64,000 nucleotides of DNA from Rhabditoides inermis (GCA_963966185.1 CAWZYM010000148.1:449001-513000); one strand, 5' to 3'. Shown: positions 1-9,273, counted from the stretch's first letter. Made by a program: numbers and translations. The notes: generated by a model from the sequence alone, not told the origin.

Positions 1-115
1 TAAGTCCAGGATCAGATTAACTACGTAGGGAGAGCTCGTATGGAAAATCAGCTAAAAACAGTGAATAACGTTATAACTTGGTTATTTACTCTACAACTAC
101 AAGCATGGGTTGCAG

Positions 116-2635
116 CAAATGGCGCGCACGCAGAACCCAGTGGAGGGAAAGCGTATCATCATGGACCTGGACGTTGTGATGCGCAGCTTCGACTGCGAAC
201 ACATCGTGCGCTGCTACGGCTACTTCATCACAGATGTGGGTTGAGGGACATGTATACGTATAGTGTTGATATCCGACGAACATTTGAATTGTGGAAGAGT
301 TTTGTTGCTTACAGTTTAGTCGTTGAATCGGAGGGGGTCTCCTTGTGTGTGTTTTTGTGAAACGTTTTCGAACAATGGCGAGTGTTTCAGACTGAGGTGA
401 AGGTGTGCATGGAGCTGATGGCGACGTGTCTCGACAGGATGCTCAGGAGGTGCGTTTTGTTGTTTATCTTGTTGTTAACCTCCTTATTTACTACTTTGTT
501 ATTGTTTACCAGTCTGTTTTACCTCCTCCCTCTTGCAGGACCGACTACCGCCCTGTGCCGGAGCCTGTGATTGGCAAAATGGCAGTGAGCATAATCTCCG
601 CCCTCGACTACCTTAAGGACAGACACGTGGGTACATTGCATTAATTTTTTTTCATGACGATAATTCGACGGAAATATTAGCCTATTTTTCTCACTGACCT
701 AATCATTTGTTCGTGTTGCTTATTTTCCGTTTGTTCTGACACTTTTCACTACTTTATTCTTATTATTCAGTTTTGCTCACAATATAGTCGGATTGGATCC
801 TATATGCCATCCGTGACATTTCACATGTTGTGCAGTTTCGTGCAACACAACGTGTATGTCTTCAAATATCCAAAACGCTTTGTGAGAGAGAATTGAACCC
901 TTGGGCAGCTCGCAACGATCGCGCGCTGGCGGCGCGCTCTACCATTGCGCCATTGAGGCTCATACTGAATGTTCATTGAATTTCGCAGATATGTTTGCTC
1001 GTTATCTCTCATCATTGTACAATGATGAGGCCAGTGGAGCTGAATGAGCTCACTCTTCGATCTCTTAACCACTGCCTCTATGGCGCAGTGGTAGTGTGCG
1101 CCGCCAGCGCACAATCGCTGCGGCCTGTCCACGCGTTCGATTCCTACTAATGGAAGCGTTTTCGATATTTGATGACATACATGTTGTGTTGCACAAAACT
1201 GCACAACATGTGAAATGTCACGGATGGCATATAGGATCCAATCAGACTATACACGTAACCTTCGTCTGTTACGTATATTTTCTTTGTGAGTTGTATTTAA
1301 TACAATTATTGTCAGGCTATCATCCACCGTGACGTGAAGCCGTCGAACATCCTGCTCGACTGGAACGGCGTCGTCAAGCTATGCGACTTCGGCATCTCGG
1401 GAAAGTGAGTTGGGTAGGAGGGTGGATAGACTAGGGGGTTGGTGTCCTTGTCGTCGTACGTTCGTCGACGTCGGCATTGAATCTTGAATTTGTATTTAGT
1501 GGGGTGTAGGGTGGCTTTTTCGAGGAAGAGAGAGAAATGATTTGGAAGCATTTCACGCTGAATGTTTGGCAGGCTGATCGAGTCTCGTGCGCACACCCGC
1601 ACCGCTGGCTGTCCCCCCTACATGGCTCCGGAGAGGTTCGACGTCGGAGGAGAGGTAGGCATAGGCATTTGATTATTAGCTGGTTTTGTCAGTCAATTAT
1701 ATTAGTTATGTGTTTTGTTTGCGTTTATCATTATCACATGTGCTGTGCATTGGAACTTTGCAAGAAATTTACCATCATTTGTGGATTGTGAAACATATTT
1801 TGTTTCGTGTTTCGCTGTTTTGTTGCAGTATGAAAAATTGCGTGGTGATCCTTCGTTGTTTGGTAGTGTGGTGAATGAAATTGGTGGTTCGGGTGATAAT
1901 TTGTTAGATTGTAAGAAATTTCAACGCTTACGATTGGTTTATTTAAATTGCACAATCTATTTTCACGGGATGATGTTGAAGAGTGGAAGGAATGTCGTTG
2001 CAGGGTTCGACAGACTACGACATCCGGTCTGATGTGTGGAGTGTGGGCATCACCCTCGTCGAACTCGCAAGGGGAAAGTACCCATACTCACACTGCAAGA
2101 GCGGTACGTCAACAAAGGGGTTTCATGGTTCAATGTTGTATTCACGATATAAGGGATTATTATAATTGTTGTTGTTGTTTTCAGAGTTCGAGATCCTGAC
2201 TGAGATCATGCAGAAGCCGTCTCCGTCGCTGCGCGTCGAGGAGGGCTTCTCGGAGCAGTTCTGCCACTTTGTATCCCTCTGCCTCTCCAAGGAGGTCGAG
2301 AAGAGACCCAAGTACAAGGAGCTACTGGTCAGTCGCAGATTTTATCATATATTATATTACTCGTTTTATTAGAGAGGGCGCGCAGCGCCCTCTCATTTGG
2401 CTTAGGATAAGGCTCGCGCCAGAATTTTCAAGAAGCGATATCCAAAGGTCATGTTAACAACAATGTAGACTTATCCAAATCATGTTAGTTAGATTCGCAC
2501 AGTTCCGTATGAAATATGTGGGAGTTGTGAAACGTAACGGCGATCCGAAACGTAACGTGTGATCTGTGGTACATGATAGTAAGAAGAGAAAAAGGGCCGA
2601 GATAGAGAGAGAGAAGATCAGAAAGAAATAGAGAG

Positions 2636-2688
<53 letters not shown>

Positions 2689-3318
2689 AGTGAAAGAGAG
2701 AAGGAACAGTGAAAGAGAGAGAAAGAACAGTGAGAGAAGGAGAGAACGGAGGGAGAGAGATAGGACAGAGGGGAAGAAGGAACAGAGAGAGAGGATTATA
2801 TTAGTTGTTGATATAGTCCAGATGTATAGTCATAATTCAGCACATATTAAGAATTTCTATGAAATTTAACAAAAGTACATATATTTTCTTCAAAAAGTAC
2901 TTGCGTAAAGAGATGATCTTTGTCTTATGCCAATGCAGCAAAAGCACATGTATAAAACGTTTACAAATACTAACTGCGCATTCTGAAATGTTCTGTTGAA
3001 ACTAACCAGTGAACACAACGATGTACAATTAAACAGAGAGTAAGGATCAAGTAAGAAATATGAGAGAGAAAGAGAAGAGAGAGAGGTGCAGGTTTGTGTT
3101 AGTATTTGTAAACGTTTTATACATGTGCTTTTGCTGCATTGGCATAAGACAAAGATAATCTCTTTACGCAAGTACTTTTTAAAGAAAATATGGTGTTTGA
3201 GTAGCTTGTATACTGTAATGGTTGTAATGTGTGTGTCTAGGCGCATCCGTTCATCACTGTGAACCGGGAGATGGACACAGATGTTGCCGAGTGGTTCTCG
3301 GATATCATGGAGTGCTGA
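116..3318 (+). CDS. MKK7/MEK-1-like MAP kinase kinase (3' part, 5' end outside window)
   Basis: Dual-specificity kinase that would phosphorylate a JNK/p38-type MAPK. Exons read in one frame: 116-235, 391-449, 539-626, 1316-1404, 1573-1654, 2004-2103, 2185-2327, 3241-3318 (stop TGA). Visible motifs in order: [13 protein letters not shown] followed by DLDVV (end of N-lobe), [12 protein letters not shown] (hinge), [11 protein letters not shown] (catalytic loop), [10 protein letters not shown] (DFG), [11 protein letters not shown] (activation segment and APE), [22 protein letters not shown], and a C-terminal [11 protein letters not shown] like the DVD docking tail of MKK7. Family assignment rests on remembered MKK7 motifs such as the DLDVV and MELM contexts; mek-1 and jkk-1 cannot be told apart. 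The glycine loop and catalytic lysine lie in exons before the window. The activation-loop phosphosites are altered relative to the usual S/T-rich loop but the loop keeps SRAHTRTAG. The last intron (2328-3240) contains a repeat insertion. Confidence 0.9.
886..962 (-). pseudogene. tRNA-like sequence (left arm of foldback)
   Basis: On the minus strand the segment carries an A-box-like TGGCGCAATGGTAGAGCGC and, about 35 nt on, a B-box-like GGTTCAATTCT. This spacing fits an internal RNA polymerase III promoter. A clean cloverleaf is not obtained, so it looks like a tRNA-derived (SINE-type) sequence rather than a functional tRNA. Confidence 0.5.
1073..1152 (+). pseudogene. tRNA-like sequence (right arm of foldback)
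   Basis: Plus-strand A-box-like TGGCGCAGTGGTAGTGTGC and B-box-like CGTTCGATTCC, with an anticodon-arm-like TGCGC...GCGCA stem between them. The loop is too short for a real anticodon. It is a diverged inverted partner of 886-962. Confidence 0.5.
2369..3195 (-). repeat. Non-autonomous transposon copy A (terminal hairpin plus foldback)
   Basis: One end is a palindrome at 2371-2394 (AGAGGGCGC / GCGCCCTCT arms). The other end is a foldback whose arms at 2880-2971 and 3096-3190 are reverse complements. A GA-dinucleotide run lies at 2650-2686. A second copy in opposite orientation is at 46215-47166. Read on the minus strand, the hairpin end finishes ...CCCTCTCTAA next to a T, which resembles a Helitron 3' end (hairpin, then CTRR), but no 5' TC end was proven. 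Confidence 0.65.
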
Positions 3319-3649
3319 GGAGGAGGAGCAGGAGGAGGAGAAGAGGGGGTACAGGTGTGTGCTCCCTTTCTCGTAGTCGCCGATTCCTGTCTCACACGAG
3401 CATGCGATATATAGTTTCCCCGTCTCACTTTCCCGCCGATATATGTGATGTTTCTCCTCCGTCCCCCATAATATGTAATATTCAATTCACTCACAATCAT
3501 ATGTATATTGCACCCTTGTTGTATTTGACTGACTATGCGAGAATCTGGATAGAGTGATATGAAATATCGTTTCGTTTTGTCTAGTCGCCTCCCTTATATG
3601 AACGAAGTTGCACAATGTTGTATGCATGTTTTTGATTTATGTCTTGTTT

Positions 3650-4286
3650 CCTTTGTTCCCATGCAGTTTTTGAGCGCACATGGTATTTATGTATGTTGAG
3701 ATGTTTCTTTGATATATTGATTTTGGCTGATAAACTTTTTTGAAAAGTATTTTTTGGATGTTGCACGATTGCGTTTCAACGATAACCATACCTGGCATGC
3801 GCTGCAATACATGAGAAAGAGTTTTTTTGTTGCAATGATTCTTTTTTTTCAGAATCGTTTTACCACAAGTTTGTTTGGATGAGATCTATGTGTTGAAAAG
3901 GGAATGGCAAGCGAAGAAAATTTGTCGCTGATCAAGGTGGGTGGAACTAGAACAGGTTTTTTGTTACAATTAAATGTGAGATAAAGAGCAACTAACTAGA
4001 AGTGGTAGAGATATTACTGTAATGAAAAGAAGGTTACTGGAGAGGTACAGTAACGTCGTGTTGTATCGTGTTTGTTTCGATACATGAGTGTAGGTTGATT
4101 GCTTGAGGCCATCCTGCCGGATGTCTGCGTGGATGTGTTGCGGGCTGCCCTGTGTCGACACGGGGACAACGTCCAGCTGGCTGTCAACGCAGTCCTCGAC
4201 GGAAGTGGCAGGGAAGGAGGAGCAGGAGGAGGAGGAGGGGTCAGTGGGGAGTGGGGAGCCTTCGCGGATTGCGGGAATACAGCAGA
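3650..4286 (+). repeat. 637-bp direct repeat, copy 1 (left of PLE)
   Basis: Read side by side, 3650-4286 and 8637-9273 appear identical, at a constant offset of 4,987 bp. Each copy carries the same two exons. The PLE lies exactly between the copies, apart from 17 bp at 4287-4303 that repeat the last 13 bases of this copy. This can be a very long target-site duplication or a tandem duplication into which the PLE inserted. Confidence 0.9.
3904..4239 (+). pseudogene. Duplicated exons 1-2 of the CUE/RdRP gene (upstream copy)
   Basis: Exon 3904-3936 ([11 protein letters not shown], donor GTGGGT) and exon 4108-4239 ([20 protein letters not shown]..., ending in a Gly run before GTCAGT) are the same as the exons at 8891-8923 and 9095-9226. 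Downstream of this copy the PLE starts, so it cannot reach further coding exons without splicing across 4.3 kb. It could still work as an alternative first exon, because both copies keep open frames and splice sites. Confidence 0.6.
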
Positions 4287-4303
4287 TTGAGGAATACAGC
4301 AGA

Positions 4304-4601
4304 TTTTTGTTTGTTTGTTTACAATCTTCACTCTAACTTTCTCATTATAGGTTTCTACTCTTTTTCCAGATTTTACTTTGTTCGCTACTTTCCTTTCGTC
4401 CGCTGTGGCCCTGCACTGATGAGCGTTCAGGCAGTAGGCCCACCACAGTGGATGTTCTTATTTCGATTCTATTATTTAGTCAGTAACTCTAGATATAGTA
4501 CGTTGATGTAGCCTGTCTGCAGGATAATGGGCCGAAACAGGGATTCTGTTTCTTATTTATTTGTGAACTACTTTATCTGCTTTGTCAATTCCTCATTGTT
4601 T
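4304..4601 (+). repeat. PLE pseudo-LTR, left
   Basis: 298 bp matching 8339-8636. Contains CTGATGAG (4416-4423) and GCCGAAACAGGG (4531-4542) followed by a short ACAG...CTGT stem. These are the two conserved strands of a hammerhead ribozyme core, but they are 110 nt apart, so the fold is uncertain. Confidence 0.85.
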
Positions 4602-4918
4602 GTAGTTGGTTAGCACATGACTGTGATCTCTCGCGTGTACTACGCAGAGAGGCGCGTCTTGTCTCTTTCCAGCTTTCACTCTTACTTATATTATCTTTGT
4701 CTCTTACTATTTAATTTATTCCGTTACATTTACTTCTTCTAACTGTTTCACATTTTATTCTATACGTTATACTTTCCTGCCCTGCCTTTTATAGGCACGT
4801 CTGACCTTTTTTGTCGTATAAAACAATATTGTATATGTATTCTACTACCAGTTATTCTGTCAGTATTACTTCATTTTCTCTCTCACCGTTTACGGCGAGA
4901 CTTGCACCGTGCCGACTC

Positions 4919-5082
4919 CGTTCTCCCTAAGTGCACCTGGGAGAACGCGGCATGCCTTCCTAAGTGCACCTGGAAGGATTGTGCGGAGCTGCTCACCGTG
5001 ACCGGCCGGGTACCCTGGCCAGTCGCACAGAGCAGCTCACCCCACTCTAGTCTCATAAATGCACCTTGAGACAGTGAGTGGG
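4919..5082 (+). ncRNA. Array of stem-loops with one conserved loop in PLE leader
   Basis: Three hairpins share an almost identical 11-nt loop, TAAGTGCACCT (third copy TAAATGCACCT), but have different stems that each pair fully. The stem at 4919-4947 is CGTTCTCCC/GGGAGAACG. The stem at 4955-4977 is CCTTCC/GGAAGG. The stem at 5050-5072 is GTCTCA/TGAGAC, enclosed by CCCACTC (5041-5047) and GAGTGGG (5076-5082). Between hairpins 2 and 3 a longer helix pairs GAGCTGCTC (4986-4994) with GAGCAGCTC (5030-5038). Constant loops on covarying stems indicate selection on RNA structure. The role is unknown; it may be RT binding, translation or processing of the retroelement RNA. Confidence 0.6.
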
Positions 5083-5394
5083 TTTACTTATTCTTCATTT
5101 TATCTTTCTTTCTCTCTACGAGAAAGTTAGTTTTTCATTCATATTTTTCTTTCATTCATTTCATTACATTTTACCCGCAATATTAGAATCTTTCTTATTT
5201 CCTTCCCATACCTGTATTTTTTTTGATCTATTAGTGTTTGGTAGCAGGAGTCACACATCTATACACATTTCTTTCTTTCTTTTATTCTATTTGTTTTACT
5301 CTCTGGAGGGCTCATGTGGTCCGGGCCCATGACATGTTATTCTTATTTCACTACTGAGGTTGTCATGCAGCCACCTTCGATTGCGCTTTGATGA

Positions 5395-8028
5395 TTCGGG
5401 AAACAGAGATATCCGAGTTGTCATCTAGGCCTGTCGTCGTACATAGGCGCCTATTTAGGCATCCCGCCTCAAGGGTCTCTGAAACCTTTCACTCCTGCCA
5501 AATCCCAATCAAACACACAAACCAAGCATTTAATCACCAAATTCTCTACTACCAGTGACTCCATACTAGTAAAACGTCAAAAGAAAAACGTTCTGCTAGT
5601 ATCTAATTCTACAACTCATACTAGTGTACACTGTCCAAACACTAAATGTCTTATCTGTCCTCAGGTTGATCATTCTAACAAAATATATTGCTACGCTACT
5701 AACTGCCATGTTACGACTTTGAAAACTCCGAACTGTGACTGTAATACTGCTAATGTTATCTACTGTATTACTTGCGATCTATGTGGTGTTCAATATGTTG
5801 GCCTGTCCTCTCGCAAGTTTTTGCAACGTATGCGTGAACATAAGAGTGCTATCAACAATAAGTATTCTAACACTCCTCTTTATAAACATTTTGCTCAAAA
5901 TGGCCACTCTTGGTCGTTTGCCAAACTCTCTATTTTGGAGGTAGTGGATGTGAATAGTGACAAACGTATGAATAATGTTAAATTGGAAGAGCGTGAAGAA
6001 TTCTGGATTCGAACACTTGTTACAGCATATCCTGTGGGTCTGAATGACTCTATCAGAGGATATGAAACCATCACTCGCTCTCATATTCGTCCTTTTGATA
6101 AGGTATCTCATCCTTACTTCAATTTCCGCCCGAAGACTCGCCGGCGTCCCAACAAAAGGAGGGGCTCTGGTAAAGGTGGAACGCCAGATACGTCTTCCCT
6201 TGTGCAAGCAGCTAATGCTCGCAATTGGTATGAGAGTTACCGTAACGTCCTATGTATGTCTAATAAATCTAAAAATAAACTGATGTCATATCTTCTCGAT
6301 AATCGTTCTCTTCAAAACTTGCTAAAACTCGAAATTTTATTGTCTGTTTACTATTGGTCTATTGACCACACTCCTAACAAAACTAAAGACTTGTTCAAAA
6401 ACACGATTTTCTTGAAAATTCCTTATTTGTTCACAAATATGGAAAGCCTCGGTCTCTTTTCCTTGTTCAATACTCGTGAAGTGTTGTGTATTCTTAATTC
6501 CTTTAATCGCAAGGACCAGCAGAAGATTCGAGTGACACATCTGGCTACCGACCGTTTGAGTAAATATGTGGTGAATCATAGCCGTGTTATCAAAGAGTAC
6601 AGAGGAGACCGACCAGTTTCTCTGGACTCGATTCCTTGTTTCTGCAGCAATGCAGAATACGATTCTCACCGTGATCCCCACTATGGCCACGTTCTTACAG
6701 GCGACCTCTCTATCATCTCTAATCACTCCCTTAGATCATTTATGAAAAAAGGCGCTAATATGAGAGTGTCCAATCTCAAACTCTCTGTATCCACTGTTGT
6801 CAACACTGTTCGAAATGCTATTTCTGACATGGTTAATCAGTACAAAAATCTTCTCTCTATCAGTGATCGTAATATTTCCATCGTCACTAACAAAATATTC
6901 GATTGCGTTAACGATAAACTTAAGTATCGTGTTATGAGCAAAAAGTTCAATTCCGTTACAAATTTTAAATCTATTACTTCTGATCTACATAATTGTTTCA
7001 CAGTTACCACTATAGATAAAGCTTCAAGTAATTTTGTAGTAATGTGCAAGCGACTTTACATCTCTTTCTGTGATGCTGAATTAGGCATAAGTTACGGTAG
7101 GGCTACTGGCAATGCCGTATATGTGCCGTTTACAGGTGACCCTTCTGTTCTAAACAGTTCACTCACATATTCTTCTATCTTTGACCCCGATAAGTCTGTG
7201 TTGCCTAATATTTATGGAGTCCCAAAGCTCCATAAAAATCCTGTAAAATGTCGTTTCATCACTGCGGCACGCGAATGTATCACTAAGGGTCTTTCCATGG
7301 AACTCCAAGTAGTGTACAAACATCTAGAAAAACACTTTCGTAACATTTGCCTTAAAGGTGCTGCCAGAAATGGCCACAAAATGTACTTTTCGATTACTAA
7401 CAGTATGAAAGTGTCCGATTTCTTACGCTCTGTCTCGAACACATCCCTTTCTCTATATTGTGCTGATTTTGCTAGTCTTTTTACTAATCTTCCGCATGAT
7501 CTCATCTTGCAAAAGATGAAATTTCTTGTTGATATGTGTTTCAAGAATTGTGGAAAACCAAATATTCTCATTACATCTGCTAAATATTCTAAATATACTT
7601 CCGATCCTGTTATGCACATTGCAGACAAGCGTGTAATGTCGGCAAGTGAAATTATAGCCAAAACTAAGGTTTTGGTTGAAAGCGCTTATGCACAGTACGG
7701 TAGTTTTATTTTCAAACAGGTGAAGGGCGTACCACAAGGTGGTAACGCTAGCCCTCTCCTTGCTTCTCTTACGCTCAGTGTTCTAGAATACGAATACAGT
7801 CTTCTTCACCCTCTTGTCTGTAAAAATGAGAAATTCCAAGTTTTCCGTTATGTTGATGATGTACTCATTCTCTATGACAAGAAGTCTGATCTTGACACCT
7901 TTCTTAAAGCATATCTTCCTAGCAACTTGCAACTGGAGCGCACTAATCGTACTGATTCCGAGGCACATTTTCTCGATATTACTTTACGTTTCGATACGCA
8001 TTGGCAAGTAAGTCTGTACAATGACTGA
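5395..8028 (+). CDS. PLE polyprotein: GIY-YIG endonuclease then reverse transcriptase
   Basis: The first ATG is at 5719, but the frame is open from 5395 (after two TGA codons) and the extra stretch encodes Cys-rich sequence such as HCPNTKCLICP, likely part of the protein. GIY-YIG: VIYCITCDLCGVQYVG followed by RMREHKS, within the first ~45 residues after the ATG. RT, C-terminal half: YGVPKLHKNPVKCRF (fingers), motif A-like CADFASLFTNLP, motif B KGVPQGGNASPLL, and the catalytic YVDD in FRYVDDVLILYD. The product would copy the element RNA and nick DNA for target-primed insertion. The frame stops at 8028 soon after the RT palm, and the next piece is in another frame. Confidence 0.85.
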   Translation, partial: FGKQRYPSCHLGLSSYIGAYLGIPPQGSLKPFTPAKSQSNTQTKHLITKFSTTSDSILVKRQKKNVLLVSNSTTHTSVHCPNTKCLICPQVDHSNKIYCYATNCHVTTLKTPNCDCNTANVIYCITCDLCGVQYVGLSSRKFLQRMREHKSAINNKYSNTPLYKHFAQNGHSWSFAKLSILEVVDVNSDKRMNNVKLEEREEFWIRTLVTAYPVGLNDSIRGYETITRSHIRPFDKVSHPYFNFRPKTRRRPNKRRGSGKGGTPDTSSLVQAANARNWYESYRNVLCMSNKSKNKLMSYLLDNRSLQNLLKLEILLSVYYWSIDHTPNKTKDLFKNTIFLKIPYLFTNMESLGLFSLFNTREVLCILNSFNRKDQQKIRVTHLATDRLSKYVVNHSRVIKEYRGDRPVSLDSIPCFCSNAEYDSHRDPHYGHVLTGDLSIISNHSLRSFMKKGANMRVSNLKLSVSTVVNTVRNAISDMVNQYKNLLSISDRNISIVTNKIFDCVNDKLKYRVMSKKFNSVTNFKSITSDLHNCFTVTTIDKASSNFVVMCKRLYISFCDAELGISYGRATGNAVYVPFTGDPSVLNSSLTYSSIFDPDKSVLPNIYGVPKLHKNPVKCRFITAARECITKGLSMELQVVYKHLEKHFRNICLKGAARNGHKMYFSITNSMKVSDFLRSVSNTSLSLYCADFASLFTNLPHDLILQKMKFLVDMCFKNCGKPNILITSAKYSKYTSDPVMHIADKRVMSASEIIAKTKVLVESAYAQYGSFIFKQVKGVPQGGNASPLLASLTLSVLEYEYSLLHPLVCKNEKFQVFRYVDDVLILYDKKSDLDTFLKAYLPSNLQLERTNRTDSEAHFLDITLRFDTHWQVSLYND

Positions 8029-8329
8029 TGATTATACATTCGACGTTCATCGCTTCACGCATTCCGAAAGCACTACTAGTCGCCAAATCTGTTTTGGTAA
8101 TCTTAAATCAGAAGCTCTTCGCATTGTCCGTTGCTGCACTGATCGCACTGTGCTTTTGGTTAAACTAGAAGAACTCTACATTACTTTCTGCCGTCTCGGT
8201 TTTAAAGCATCTACAGTTAAAGCCGTTCTTTTGAAATACTGTTTCCGTAAACGAGATATCAATAGATCACTTAACCTTTTCAATGTCCAAAATCGTAAAT
8301 TACTCACCGAAAAAATATACAAATTCTAA
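8021..8329 (+). CDS. PLE polyprotein C-terminal piece, shifted frame
   Basis: Open frame directly overlapping the end of the RT ORF, one frame over, encoding DDYTFDVHRFTHSE... and a basic helical tail ending in KIYKF. It follows the last RT residues naturally (expected thumb and C-terminal region), so the break near 8021-8028 looks like a small indel or a programmed frameshift. The stop is followed within about 10 bp by the right pseudo-LTR. Confidence 0.6.
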   Translation: MTDDYTFDVHRFTHSESTTSRQICFGNLKSEALRIVRCCTDRTVLLVKLEELYITFCRLGFKASTVKAVLLKYCFRKRDINRSLNLFNVQNRKLLTEKIYKF

Positions 8330-8338
8330 TTCCGCAAT

Positions 8339-8636
8339 TTTTTGTTTGTTTGTTTACAATCTTCACTCTAACTTTCTCATTATAGGTTTCTACTCTTTTT
8401 CCAGATTTTACTTTGTTCGCTACTTTCCTTTCGTCCGCTGTGGCCCTGCACTGATGAGCGTTCAGGCAGTAGGCCCACCACAGTGGATGTTCTTATTTCG
8501 ATTCTATTATTTAGTCAGTAACTCTAGATATAGTACGTTGATGTAGCCTGTCTGCAGGATAATGGGCCGAAACAGGGATTCTGTTTCTTATTTATTTGTG
8601 AACTACTTTATCTGCTTTGTCAATTCCTCATTGTTT
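8339..8636 (+). repeat. PLE pseudo-LTR, right
   Basis: Matches 4304-4601 base for base as far as can be read. Hammerhead-like strands at 8451-8458 (CTGATGAG) and 8568-8573 (CGAAAC). The repeat ends exactly where the second host copy begins (8637). Confidence 0.85.
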
Positions 8637-9273
8637 CCTTTGTTCCCATGCAGTTTTTGAGCGCACATGGTATTTATGTATGTTGAGATGTTTCTTTGAT
8701 ATATTGATTTTGGCTGATAAACTTTTTTGAAAAGTATTTTTTGGATGTTGCACGATTGCGTTTCAACGATAACCATACCTGGCATGCGCTGCAATACATG
8801 AGAAAGAGTTTTTTTGTTGCAATGATTCTTTTTTTTCAGAATCGTTTTACCACAAGTTTGTTTGGATGAGATCTATGTGTTGAAAAGGGAATGGCAAGCG
8901 AAGAAAATTTGTCGCTGATCAAGGTGGGTGGAACTAGAACAGGTTTTTTGTTACAATTAAATGTGAGATAAAGAGCAACTAACTAGAAGTGGTAGAGATA
9001 TTACTGTAATGAAAAGAAGGTTACTGGAGAGGTACAGTAACGTCGTGTTGTATCGTGTTTGTTTCGATACATGAGTGTAGGTTGATTGCTTGAGGCCATC
9101 CTGCCGGATGTCTGCGTGGATGTGTTGCGGGCTGCCCTGTGTCGACACGGGGACAACGTCCAGCTGGCTGTCAACGCAGTCCTCGACGGAAGTGGCAGGG
9201 AAGGAGGAGCAGGAGGAGGAGGAGGGGTCAGTGGGGAGTGGGGAGCCTTCGCGGATTGCGGGAATACAGCAGA
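8637..9273 (+). repeat. 637-bp direct repeat, copy 2 (right of PLE)
   Basis: Same sequence as 3650-4286. Contains the copy of exons 1-2 that leads into the rest of the RdRP gene. Confidence 0.9.

Larger units (their letters stand above)
783..1252. repeat. Foldback (inverted-repeat) element in kinase intron
   Basis: About 100 bp at 783-882 are the near-exact reverse complement of 1155-1252; both outer ends read ATAGTC(G/T)GATTGGATCC. The two arms flank two oppositely oriented tRNA-like segments. It lies inside the kinase intron 627-1315 and is probably a non-autonomous (MITE- or SINE-like) insertion. Confidence 0.75.
4304..8636 (+). mobile_element. Penelope-like retroelement, permuted (N-terminal GIY-YIG; Naiad-like)
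   Basis: A 4.33-kb element bounded by 298-bp direct terminal repeats (pseudo-LTRs) that look the same in both copies, 4304-4601 and 8339-8636. It has a structured 5' region and a long ORF with a GIY-YIG nuclease before a Penelope-type RT. Most PLEs have GIY-YIG after the RT; a clade with the permuted order (Naiad/Chlamys) is known. Apparently undiverged terminal repeats suggest recent insertion, yet the ORF has a frameshift near 8026 and no ATG in its first ~108 open codons. Confidence 0.85.

Noticed and set aside
886..1152. Functional tRNA genes
   Set aside because: A- and B-box-like sequences are present, but acceptor and anticodon stems do not form a standard cloverleaf.
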